Positions 44,764-53,457 of a stretch of DNA of 64,000 nt are shown here, in pieces. A program made the translations under genes and the position numbers. The stretch lies in assembly GCA_033808805.1 (NCBI GenBank), contig JAPXMY010000001.1:321180-385179 (forward strand). The letters are read 5' to 3'. Source of the stretch: UBA1783 sp033808805. Lineage in GTDB: Bacteria; Bacillota_I; Bacilli_A; Erysipelotrichales; Erysipelotrichaceae. The notes under the pieces are model-generated. The model saw only the letters and a program-made list of their open reading frames with translations, made no database searches and was not told the origin of the DNA. How positions within the stretch are numbered: position 1 is the first letter of the stretch; the number at the start of each line of letters is the position of its first letter.

Positions 44764-45768
44764 ATGAAGTCAATCGGTTTTACAAATAATAATGAAGAGA
44801 TATTTGAGTATGTTATTGAAAATCAAGATCTTCAGGTGACGGTCTTAAATTATGGAGCAACAATAACAAAAATAATCTATAAAGGGGTAGATGTAGCTTT
44901 AGGGTATGAAAATATAGAAGATTATTTTGATAACGGTGCTGCTTTTGGTATGACAGTTATGCCAAACTGCAATAGAATTAAAAATGCTGAGATAACTATC
45001 GATGATAAAACATATCAGTTAGAAGTAAATGATAAGACTAATAATTTACATTCTCATACCAGTAACAGTTGTCAGAAGAAAATCTATGAGGTAAAAAAAG
45101 TTGCTGATAATAAATTGATATGCAAGGTGCAATTACAGCATTTAGAAGATAATTTCCCAGGAAATAGAGACTATGAAATCATCTATACTATTGAAAACAA
45201 TAGTTTAAAACAATCTTTCAGCTGTATTTCAGATACAAAAACAATCTTTAATCCAACTCAGCATACTTACTTTAATTTAGATGGTCACGATCAGAAGAAT
45301 ATTTTAAATCATCAATTGAAAATCAAGGCTAATTTCTATACTCCTACAGATAAAGATTTAATTCCAACAGGAGAAATACTGGCTGTAGCTAATACAGCGG
45401 TAGATTTTAAAGAATTTAAAGCTATTGGTAGAGACATAAGAGCTGATTATAAACCGGTAATTTATGGCAAGGGTTATGATTTAAACTTTGTTGTTGATGG
45501 CTATAACGGAAAACTGCAAGAAGTTGCATATTTAACCAATGGTAAGATTCTGTTAACTGTAGAAAGTGATCAGCCTGGAATACAGATTTATACAGGTAAT
45601 TATTTAGAAAATCAATTAGGAAAGGGTAATTACATTTATCAGGAAAATGGTGGTGTAGCTATGGAAACACAATTTTTTCCAGACAATAACCACAACAGTC
45701 ATTTTTTCAGCACTATCTTGAATGCTGATGAAAAGAAAACCTATAATGTAGTTTACAGGTTTAAATAA
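44764..45768 (+). CDS. galM: Aldose 1-epimerase
   Basis: A 334-residue mutarotase that interconverts alpha and beta anomers of sugars. The family segments N-P-T-Q-H-T-Y-F-N-L (catalytic His) and E-T-Q-F-F-P-D-N-N-H near the C-terminus are present. AAGGAG precedes the ATG. No galK, galT or galE lies nearby, so it may serve glucose or galactose feeding into central metabolism in general. The next gene begins on the base after the stop. Confidence 0.9.
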   Translation: MKSIGFTNNNEEIFEYVIENQDLQVTVLNYGATITKIIYKGVDVALGYENIEDYFDNGAAFGMTVMPNCNRIKNAEITIDDKTYQLEVNDKTNNLHSHTSNSCQKKIYEVKKVADNKLICKVQLQHLEDNFPGNRDYEIIYTIENNSLKQSFSCISDTKTIFNPTQHTYFNLDGHDQKNILNHQLKIKANFYTPTDKDLIPTGEILAVANTAVDFKEFKAIGRDIRADYKPVIYGKGYDLNFVVDGYNGKLQEVAYLTNGKILLTVESDQPGIQIYTGNYLENQLGKGNYIYQENGGVAMETQFFPDNNHNSHFFSTILNADEKKTYNVVYRFK

Positions 45769-46341
45769 GTGAAAAAGAAAAAGATATTTATTATATTGAC
45801 GAAATCAGCAACTTTATTATCCAAGTCAATAGGTTGGATTACCAAGGATGAATATACGCATTCTTCAATCAGTTTTAACAGTACTCTTCAACCGATGTAT
45901 TCAGCGGGAAGAAAGTATACTTTCAGTATGTTTCCAGCCAGTTTGAAAGTTGAACCTTTCACTGAAGGTTTTTATAAATATTATAATAGATCCAAAATGG
46001 GCGTTTTTTATATTGAAGTCAGTCAACAGGCCTATAATAAAACGAAAGAATTTGTTGAGACGATGGTGGCACAAAAACTCCCATTTAATGCTGTTGGTCT
46101 TTTGCTGTGTAAAACAAAAATTGATTATCCAAGAAAAGGACGTTTTTTCTGTTCAGAATTTGTCTCAACCGCTTTAGAGCAGAGTGGAGAAATAGATATA
46201 ATAAAAAAACCACATAGATTTCGTCCAGAGGATTTCCTTAAAATCAAAGGTATCAAGTTTGTTTATAAAGGAATAATCAAAGATGCTGTAGGTAGAGATT
46301 TTAAAGATTTGTTGCCAGAAGAAGAGGAAAACGATGAATAA
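45769..46341 (+). CDS. Permuted papain-like (YiiX/NlpC-P60-type) hydrolase
   Basis: A 190-residue protein with the arrangement of permuted NlpC/P60 enzymes: an early His (H31 in Y-T-H-S-S-I-S) and a later Cys (C128 in F-F-C-S-E-F-V). They would form the thiol catalytic pair. There is no signal peptide, so it is expected in the cytoplasm. Relatives (YiiX/LRAT-like) include amidases, acyltransferases and peptidases, so the substrate is open. It starts with GTG directly after galM and its end overlaps the serpin gene by 8 nt. Confidence 0.65.
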   Translation: MKKKKIFIILTKSATLLSKSIGWITKDEYTHSSISFNSTLQPMYSAGRKYTFSMFPASLKVEPFTEGFYKYYNRSKMGVFYIEVSQQAYNKTKEFVETMVAQKLPFNAVGLLLCKTKIDYPRKGRFFCSEFVSTALEQSGEIDIIKKPHRFRPEDFLKIKGIKFVYKGIIKDAVGRDFKDLLPEEEENDE

Positions 46342-47479
46342 GGTTATCAGGTTAACTGAACAATATGAAAGAAAAGAAATAAAAAAAATTACTGAAGACA
46401 TTTGTGTTAATGATTTTTTATTAGAGATATTCAAGAAAATGGAAGCAGAAAATGTAGTTTATTCGCCTGCTTCTCTTTTGTTTGCTTTAGGGTTATTAAG
46501 TTTGGGAGCAGATAAGGAAACCAAGATAAAGATGCAAGAAGTTTTTGGTGCTGAAATTGAAGATTTAAGTTCTTCGCTTAGTCAAACTCTGGATTCTCTA
46601 ACTGAAATTGAAGAGCCAGCAGTATTAAAGATTGGAAATTCCATCTGGATAGACAAGCAATATAAAATCAAGAAAAGCTATCTGCAAAAAGTGGTTGACT
46701 ACTATCATGGGGATATTTATTCTGGGATAATAGGCAGTGATGAACTTTTAAAAGAAGTAAACAGCTGGGTAGAAAGAAATACCAATGGCCTGATAAAAAA
46801 ACTTCATGAAGAAAACTACCAGTCCAGTGTAAAAACTGTTTTAATCAACACTTTGTATTTTAAAGCTAATTGGATGATGCCATTTAAAAAGTGCAATACC
46901 AGAAAAAAATCATTCAAAGTCAACAGTAAAGAAACAGTTGAAACGGATTTTATGAATATGACTGAATATCTAAATTATTATGAAGATAAAAATTGTCAGG
47001 CTACAATTTTACCTTATTGTGATGGCAGAGTAGAAATGATTCTTATAAAACCAAAAAATGGATTAAAAGAGTTGGTAGACATAATTGATGACAGATTTAT
47101 CAATAAGGTGAGTGAAACTGAAGAACACAAGGATATTCAACTGGCCTTACCGAAGTTTAATATTGATTTTACTGCCAACTTTAAGAGTTTATTAGTTAAA
47201 ACCGCTTTAAAAATCATATTTGAAGAAACTGCTGATTTTTCTAAAATCAGTAACGACCCATTAATTGTCAGTGATATTCTACAAAAGGTAAAGATAATTG
47301 TTGACGAAGCTGGAACAGAGGCAGCAGCTGTAACAGAAATTATGCTGATGAAGGCAATGATGCATACAGTTAAATATAAGAGGCTTATATTTGATGAACC
47401 TTTTGTTTATGTTATTAGAGATAAAGAAACCAATTTAATTTTATTTATCGGGACGTTAAACAATCCTGAATTAAAATAG
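46334..47479 (+). CDS. Serpin family protease inhibitor, no signal peptide
   Basis: A 381-residue serpin. The family core is clear (N-V-V-Y-S-P-A-S-L, S-L-G-A-D, N-T-L-Y-F-K-A-N-W), and the reactive-loop hinge E-A-G-T-E-A-A-A-V-T is at 325-334, which marks an inhibitory serpin. By spacing, the scissile bond lies near M-L-M-K-A-M. The C-terminus F-D-E-P-F-V-Y-V-I-R-D is standard. Secreted bacterial serpins block host proteases, but this one lacks a signal peptide and should act inside the cell. Its ATG lies within the end of the papain-like hydrolase gene. Confidence 0.88.
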   Translation: MNKVIRLTEQYERKEIKKITEDICVNDFLLEIFKKMEAENVVYSPASLLFALGLLSLGADKETKIKMQEVFGAEIEDLSSSLSQTLDSLTEIEEPAVLKIGNSIWIDKQYKIKKSYLQKVVDYYHGDIYSGIIGSDELLKEVNSWVERNTNGLIKKLHEENYQSSVKTVLINTLYFKANWMMPFKKCNTRKKSFKVNSKETVETDFMNMTEYLNYYEDKNCQATILPYCDGRVEMILIKPKNGLKELVDIIDDRFINKVSETEEHKDIQLALPKFNIDFTANFKSLLVKTALKIIFEETADFSKISNDPLIVSDILQKVKIIVDEAGTEAAAVTEIMLMKAMMHTVKYKRLIFDEPFVYVIRDKETNLILFIGTLNNPELK

Positions 47480-47546
47480 AATTGTTAAAGCCAGTAGTAT
47501 TGAAAATATAAAATAGGATATAATTAGTAAAAGAAGGTGAACAAGC

Positions 47547-49432
47547 ATGAAGAAATTAATGAAATTGTTAACAGCAGTACTTATCTGCTTATCTATTATC
47601 AGTGTTAAAGATGTTAGGGCACTGGAAGCTTTTGACATTAACTTTCATAATGTAGATATCGTGGTCAATGAAGATGGTTCACTTTTGGTAACAGAAACAA
47701 TGTCTGTTCATTTTAATAAAAATCGTCATGGTATTTATATCAATCTAACTGATGAATATTATATGGATTGGGAAGTAAATGGTCAGACTTTGAAAAATAT
47801 TATCGTTTCCCAATTGGCAAGGTTAAGGTTTTATCTGATCATGAATATGAAATTAATTATGTTAATGGTGATGTTCAGATCAAGATTGGTCATCCTGATT
47901 ACTATGCCAACGCTTATGAAACATATAAGTGGCAATATTTAATTTATACCAAGGATCTGGGTTTAGATGGTCAGGATATGTTATTTATGAATATTATTAC
48001 TTCTGGCTGGGATACATATACCTATCGCTGTGAGTTTACGATTCACTTCCCCGATTCCTTTGATAATAAGAATATTTATGTTTCTTCGCCAGAAGGAATG
48101 ATGAATAATGTTGGCACTCAGGGAGAGTTGACAGTAGAAAGAGATGGAAACACTATAATCGGAAAATACAATGGTGAAATTGCTCCAGATGAAGGAATTA
48201 CAGTTCAGGTATTGCTGGGGCAGGATTATTTTAAATTTCCTAACCCTGACAACTATGGTTTTATTGCAGCCATTGTAGCGATGATTACAGGATTAATATA
48301 TGTTATTCTGCTATTTGTTTTTGGTAAAGACGATCCAATTATGTCATTGGTAGAATATCATGCTCCAAAAGATGTCACTTCAGCTGAAGTAGGAGTTATT
48401 ATTGACGAAGATGTTAATACTTCTGATTTGACCTCATTAATTCTAGATTGGGGAAGAAGGGGTATTATAACCATCAATGAAACTTATGATGATCTGATTT
48501 TAAGTAAAATAAACAAATTGGAAAGCAATGCCAAAAGTTTCGAAAGAATAATGTTCGATGGATTATTTAAAAACAAAGATGCTGTTGCTGTCAGCACACT
48601 GAGAGACTCATTTTATACAACGATGGATAAAGCTAAAGAATCACTTAAAAAATATTACAATAAAGAGATGAGGAAACTTTCAACTTCAAGTTCGATAGCT
48701 GTACAGATTACATGTTCTATATTCAGTTTTGTTCCATTTCTGGCTGCTTTCATACTTGTTGAATTAGTTTATAATCATAGGTTTTCAACCATAGGATCAG
48801 CGGTGTTTGGAAGTGCGGCAATTGTTTCTGGAAGCTTCCTTTTGAATTATATGTATCAGAAGAGGTATGTTTTCAAGATATGGCAAGAACTGCTGTTGGC
48901 ATTAGCGGTACTGGCACTGGAGGTTTTGCCAATGCTGATGCTGGCTGATATCTTTATTGAAGCAGATGTAGATACCTTCCACTTTATGACAATATTTGTT
49001 TTCCATGCTCTGGTTTTAGTTTCTACGATGTACATGCGAAAGAAAACTGAGTATGGAAACGAAATGCTGTCGAGAATACTTGGGTTAAGGGAGTTTATTA
49101 TTAATGCCTCTCAAGAAAAACTGGAAGATCTGATAGAAAGAAATCCATATTATTTCTATGATATATTGCCATTTGCCTATGCCCTGGGTTTAACTAATAT
49201 CTGGAATGAACATTTTAGAAATCTTACTTTTAAAGAATGTGATTGGTATGATTCACCATATGATTATTATGATAGATATCATATGATGCACTCAATGAAT
49301 TCTCATTTGCAAACAATGGAAACAACAATGACTTCATACCCTTTTGAAAGCAGTGATGGTGGTGGATCATCTTCGGGAGGCGGATTCTCTTCGGGAGGCG
49401 GATTTGGAGGCAGCAGCGGTGGAAGCTGGTAA
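47547..49432 (+). pseudogene. DUF2207 membrane protein with a frameshift
   Basis: Two overlapping frames together make one DUF2207 protein. The first (from the ATG at 47547, with AAGGTG upstream) gives a signal peptide and the start of the beta domain (N-E-D-G-S-L-L-V-T-E-T). The second takes over near 47780-47810 (E-K-Y-Y-R-F-P-I-G-K) and continues to 49432 with three or so membrane helices and the family's Gly/Ser-rich tail ending G-G-S-W. The switch is a -1 change around an A5 run. This may be a real mutation, a sequencing error or, less likely, programmed shifting. The function of DUF2207 proteins is unknown. Confidence 0.75.
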
Positions 49433-49436
49433 TTTT

Positions 49437-49463
49437 AAAAGGGATTAATAGTCCCTTTTTTAT
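49437..49463 (+). terminator. Terminator after the DUF2207 gene
   Basis: AAAAGGGA pairs with TCCCTTTT around a 7-nt loop, followed by T residues. Confidence 0.8.
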
Positions 49464-49498
49464 CAAGGTGTGGTATTATATAAAATGAGGTAATATGT

Positions 49499-50344
49499 AT
49501 GAGTGAAAGAATTAAAAGTATATTGTTGATTATCTTGGGAAATTTTATCTTTGCCATAGCAGTAGTCTATTTTGTCTTACCATACAATATATTATCTGGC
49601 GGTGTTGCTGGGGTTGGCATAATCGTAGAACAATTGTTTGATATAAGTGCAACAATAACGATTGATATCCTTGTTGTTTCCACCTTTATTATGGGATTTT
49701 TATTTCTAGGAAAGGAATTTGCGCTAAAAACGATTATCAGTTCAATTGTTTATCCTATTTTCATAACTGTTTTAAGTTATTTTCCTTATCATGTCGAGGC
49801 TGATATACTTTTGATTGTCATTTATGGCGGCATCCTGACAGGTGTAGGTTTGTCATTGGTGCTAAGAGAAGAGGCTTCAACCGGTGGTATGGATGTGCCA
49901 GCAATAATAATACATAAATATACTGGCCTGCCACTGCATATAGCATTTTTTATTGTTGATGCAATAACTGCTTTGGTTGGAGTGCTGGTCTTCAGCGTTC
50001 AGGATGTGATGATAGGTTTAGTTTTTGTATATATATACAATGTAGTAATCAATAAAATGATGGTTCCTAAATCAGGCAGAGCTGTTTCACTGTTTATTAT
50101 TTCTGAAAAGAAAGATGAAATAAATACCTATATACATGATAAACTGAACAGAGGAACAACCGTTGTTCCGGTTAAAGGTGGCTATACAGAAGAAGAAAAA
50201 GAGGCTATAATGACAGTTGTTTCAAAACAGCAATATCATCAACTGGAAAAAGTTATTGAGAAAATAGATAAATTTGCATTTGTAATTGTGGCAGATGCTA
50301 AAGAAATTAAAGGTGAAGGTTTTACCTTTGAAGTAAGAGTTTAA
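49499..50344 (+). CDS. YitT family membrane protein
   Basis: A 281-residue protein with five N-terminal membrane segments (start I-L-L-I-I-L-G-N-F, L-P-Y-N-I-L-S-G-G-V-A-G) and a C-terminal soluble DUF2179 domain of about 80 residues (G-R-A-V-S-L-F-I-I-S through K-E-I-K-G-E-G-F). The family is widespread in Bacillota with no firm function. It is followed at the stop codon by a long palindrome. Confidence 0.85.
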   Translation: MSERIKSILLIILGNFIFAIAVVYFVLPYNILSGGVAGVGIIVEQLFDISATITIDILVVSTFIMGFLFLGKEFALKTIISSIVYPIFITVLSYFPYHVEADILLIVIYGGILTGVGLSLVLREEASTGGMDVPAIIIHKYTGLPLHIAFFIVDAITALVGVLVFSVQDVMIGLVFVYIYNVVINKMMVPKSGRAVSLFIISEKKDEINTYIHDKLNRGTTVVPVKGGYTEEEKEAIMTVVSKQQYHQLEKVIEKIDKFAFVIVADAKEIKGEGFTFEVRV

Positions 50345-50366
50345 TTTAACGCAGTCGTTAAATTAA
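50341..50366. terminator. 11-bp palindrome at the YitT stop codon
   Basis: A perfect inverted repeat with 11-nt arms (TTAATTTAACG and its complement) around CAGT; its first arm contains the YitT stop codon. The following sequence has only broken T runs, so it may be a terminator or an operator ahead of ftsE. Confidence 0.5.
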
Positions 50367-50395
50367 TAAATAGATTTATTTTTAGGAGAGAATTT

Positions 50396-51079
50396 ATGAT
50401 TGTCTTAGAAAATGTTTCAAAGATTTATAAAAATGGGACAAAAGCCTTAAATGATTTTTCTTTGGAAATACAGGATGGTGAATTTGTTTATGTTATTGGA
50501 GAAACAGGTTCAGGGAAAAGTACACTTATCAAGTTGCTGAATGGAGAAGAAATTCCGACAAAAGGAAGAGTTATAGTCAATGGAACAAATGTAGGGCGAC
50601 TACGCTTTAGCAAGGTTCCTTTATATCGTCGTAAAATCGGTGTTGTTTTCCAAGATTATCAACTATTAAAAAATAAAACGGTATTTGATAATATTGCTTT
50701 TGCTTTAGAAGTGATAAATAAGCCAAAAAGCGAAGTTCGTGCCAGAGTCAAGGAAGTTTTAGATATTATCGATCTGGCAAATGAATTTAATAACAAGCCT
50801 ACCCAGCTTTCGGGTGGCCAGCAGCAAAGAGTAGTTATTGGTAGAGCCATAGCGAACAATCCATCAATTTTAATTTGCGATGAGCCAACTGGAAATTTGG
50901 ACCCGCGACATTCAAAAGAAATAATTGAGTTGCTAGAAAAGATAAATAAATCAGGAACAACAGTTATCGTTGTAACCCATGATGATGTTTTAGTTGACAC
51001 CTACAAAAAGAGAACAATTCTTTTAGATAATGGTAGTGTCATTTCAGATAATCCTGAAGGAGGCTATGTTCATGCTTAG
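50396..51079 (+). CDS. ftsE: Cell division ATP-binding protein FtsE
   Basis: A 227-residue ATPase with Walker A G-E-T-G-S-G-K-S-T, signature L-S-G-G-Q-Q-Q-R and Walker B L-I-C-D-E-P-T-G-N-L-D. With FtsX it forms a membrane complex that switches on peptidoglycan hydrolases during growth and division. AGGAG precedes the ATG. It overlaps ftsX by 8 nt and is followed by an M23 peptidase gene, the likely target. Confidence 0.93.
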   Translation: MIVLENVSKIYKNGTKALNDFSLEIQDGEFVYVIGETGSGKSTLIKLLNGEEIPTKGRVIVNGTNVGRLRFSKVPLYRRKIGVVFQDYQLLKNKTVFDNIAFALEVINKPKSEVRARVKEVLDIIDLANEFNNKPTQLSGGQQQRVVIGRAIANNPSILICDEPTGNLDPRHSKEIIELLEKINKSGTTVIVVTHDDVLVDTYKKRTILLDNGSVISDNPEGGYVHA

Positions 51080-51968
51080 AAGAATTGGACGTGCTTTTAA
51101 AGAGGCCTGGTGGGGAATCAGAGAACACCGCGCTATGGTTTTTTCAACAGTTGTAACTATTTCAATTACCTTGGCAATTCTGAGTGTTTTAGGAATGATA
51201 ATTGTCAATATTAATCAGATTACCTATGATATTGAAGAAGAGATTCAGATCTTTGTAAAAATAGATAAGGATGTTGAGGAAAATGACATTGAAGCTCTTA
51301 AAACAAGAGTAGGCAGAATTTCTGGTGTTTCTGATGTCATATATTCAGATGCTGATTCTGAACTGAGTTATTTCATTGAACAGTATGGAGAAGCAGGGAA
51401 AATTTTTGAAATTTATCGAGATGATAATCCATTATCAAGAGCTTTTATTGTTTCTGTTTCAACTGGATACTCAATCTCTGAAGTTTCAAAACAGATTGCC
51501 TTGATTGATGGCATTTCAGAAGTTAACTTCGGTGGTTTTGCGATTGAAAACTTTATTTCACTGTTAGGTGGTATCAGAAAAACAGGGTTAGTTTTAGCTT
51601 CGGCAATTCTTCCGTTAGCGATTTATTTAATATACAATACTATTAAAATTACCATCCATTCCAGAAGAGAAGAAATAGGAATTATGAGGCTGGTAGGAGC
51701 AACAAACAGCTACATTAGAGTTCCGCTAGTGTTAGAGGGAATTTTTATAGGAATTATAGGAGCTATTGTGCCTATTGTCTTAACTGTTTTAGGCTATAAA
51801 TACTTTTATGAAAAAATGAATGGACAACTGATTTCCGGCATTTTGAAGCTGGTTGATATTTATCCATTTATTCTATATATCAGTGCAGGGCTTCTGGCAG
51901 CTGGAATATTTGTCGGTTGGGTTGGTTCCTGGTGGTCAGCTACTCGCTCATTGAGGTGGAAACGATGA
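51072..51968 (+). CDS. ftsX: Cell division protein FtsX
   Basis: A 298-residue permease-like protein. A first membrane helix at about 20-45 is followed by an extracellular domain with an S-D-A-D-S-E-L-S-Y-F segment, then three further helices with the FtsX core (R-R-E-E-I-G-I-M-R-L-V-G-A-T). The ATG at 51072 is preferred over the one at 51066 since AAGGAGG ends 8 nt before it. The stop overlaps the M23 peptidase start (ATGA), so the three genes are coupled. Confidence 0.92.
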   Translation: MLRRIGRAFKEAWWGIREHRAMVFSTVVTISITLAILSVLGMIIVNINQITYDIEEEIQIFVKIDKDVEENDIEALKTRVGRISGVSDVIYSDADSELSYFIEQYGEAGKIFEIYRDDNPLSRAFIVSVSTGYSISEVSKQIALIDGISEVNFGGFAIENFISLLGGIRKTGLVLASAILPLAIYLIYNTIKITIHSRREEIGIMRLVGATNSYIRVPLVLEGIFIGIIGAIVPIVLTVLGYKYFYEKMNGQLISGILKLVDIYPFILYISAGLLAAGIFVGWVGSWWSATRSLRWKR

Positions 51969-53404
51969 AAAAATTTAAGAAAGTTTTAAAACTGCTATTA
52001 GTGACATTTTGTATACTGGTTTCGTTCAGTACTTTTCAGGTTGAAAGAAATGTTTTGGCAGAAGATGAAGATTTTGAAAATAATTACGAGTATTACTGTC
52101 AGCTATGTTCGACTCAAACACAGCTGACCGAAGAAGAAAAGCAGATTTGTATTCGTTTTAGAAACTATGAACAAAACAAGCAGGATGAATTAAGAGCTTT
52201 GCTTGATGAAGCAACAAGTAACCTGAATAGCTTAAAAGCTAATATTATAGCTGAAGGGAAAAAGATTGCTCAATTTAACAGCAAGATTGCTTCGCTGGAA
52301 AAAGAGATCAAAGCGATACAAAAAACAATTGAAATTCTAGAAGCGAATATTGAAGAGTTAAATATTCAGATTGAAGAAAGAAAAATAAAGATTGAAAATT
52401 TAAATAATCAGATTAAAGACAGGATGGCAGCATCACAATCCAATGTCAGAACCAATTCCTATATCAGATTCATTATGGGAGCTGACAGTTTTGTTGATTT
52501 ATTAAGAAGAATAAGTGCTATCGCTGAAATAAGTGATTATGATATGTTCAAGATTGAAGAAATGCAGAAAGAAAAAGAGCTGTTGGAAATAGATGTCGAG
52601 AATCTGGAAACCCAGAAGAACAATCTGTTTGTTCAACAGACATCTTTAGAAACGCAAAAAAGCAGCTTGGAAAGATTAAGAGCAGTTGCTGTTGAGTTAA
52701 TTGAAGAGTTTCAAAGAAAAGAAGCGGAGTTCCAGGCTCAGATGGATGCTATGGAAAAAGACTATTCTGAACTTGAAAAAAGAATTGATGAAATCAATGC
52801 CGCTATCAATGATTTATATCCTTCTAATGGCTTTGCTCCGTTCTTTAAAAATACGGCTTTCTGGGTCTCAGCTGGCTGCTACTATTATCCAAGTGGTGGA
52901 TTCCATGCAGCAATAGATGCAGCAGTATCTATCGGATCAAATTTATATCCGGTAGCTAATGGAGTGGTAGTTGATGCCAGAGGTGGCTGCGCATATAATG
53001 GTGGTTATTATGGTAATACCTGTAACTGGGGCCGAGGTAACTATGTTTTCTTGTTAGTATTGATTGGCAATGAATATTATTTTATTCAATATGACCATTT
53101 AAAAGATATTTATGTAAGCATTGGTGATATCGTATATCAAAGAAAGACTATAATTGGGACAACAGGAAACAGTGGCAACTCTTCAGGACCACATCTGCAT
53201 TTTGCGATAACCTATTTAGGAACCACATCGACAACAACGGTCAATAAGATTCTTAATGATTTCAAACGTTTTGATAATACCTTTGGATTATCCTACAATA
53301 TTGGCAATTCATGTGCCAATAGAGGATGGGCTGCTCCATGCTTTGTAAATCCAACAGATATCTATGGATACTATTATGGCAGGTATTATTGGATAGGTAA
53401 TTAG
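51965..53404 (+). CDS. M23 peptidoglycan peptidase with coiled coil (EnvC-like)
   Basis: A 479-residue secreted protein. A signal peptide at the start (M-K-K-F-K-K-V-L-K then a hydrophobic stretch) is followed by a long coiled coil at about 75-290 and an M23/LytM domain. The zinc ligands H314 and D318 (H-A-A-I-D) and H410-x-H412 (H-L-H-F) are all kept, so it should be an active endopeptidase. The coiled coil is the part expected to bind the FtsX loop, as for EnvC, PcsB and CwlO. The gene overlaps ftsX. Confidence 0.9.
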   Translation: MKKFKKVLKLLLVTFCILVSFSTFQVERNVLAEDEDFENNYEYYCQLCSTQTQLTEEEKQICIRFRNYEQNKQDELRALLDEATSNLNSLKANIIAEGKKIAQFNSKIASLEKEIKAIQKTIEILEANIEELNIQIEERKIKIENLNNQIKDRMAASQSNVRTNSYIRFIMGADSFVDLLRRISAIAEISDYDMFKIEEMQKEKELLEIDVENLETQKNNLFVQQTSLETQKSSLERLRAVAVELIEEFQRKEAEFQAQMDAMEKDYSELEKRIDEINAAINDLYPSNGFAPFFKNTAFWVSAGCYYYPSGGFHAAIDAAVSIGSNLYPVANGVVVDARGGCAYNGGYYGNTCNWGRGNYVFLLVLIGNEYYFIQYDHLKDIYVSIGDIVYQRKTIIGTTGNSGNSSGPHLHFAITYLGTTSTTTVNKILNDFKRFDNTFGLSYNIGNSCANRGWAAPCFVNPTDIYGYYYGRYYWIGN

Positions 53405-53427
53405 GTGCAACTTGTTGCACCTTTTTT
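53403..53427 (+). terminator. Terminator after the M23 peptidase
   Basis: AGGTGCAAC pairs with GTTGCACCT with a 2-nt centre, followed by T6. Confidence 0.85.
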
Positions 53428-53457
53428 ATTGTGCTAAAATATTAAAAGGTGATTTAT

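Noticed and set aside
47795..47806. Programmed -1 frameshift in the DUF2207 gene
   Set aside because: The A-rich site is preceded by G (GAAAAAT), so it is not a standard X-XXY-YYZ slippery heptamer, and no clear downstream stimulatory hairpin was noticed; mutation or error is simpler.
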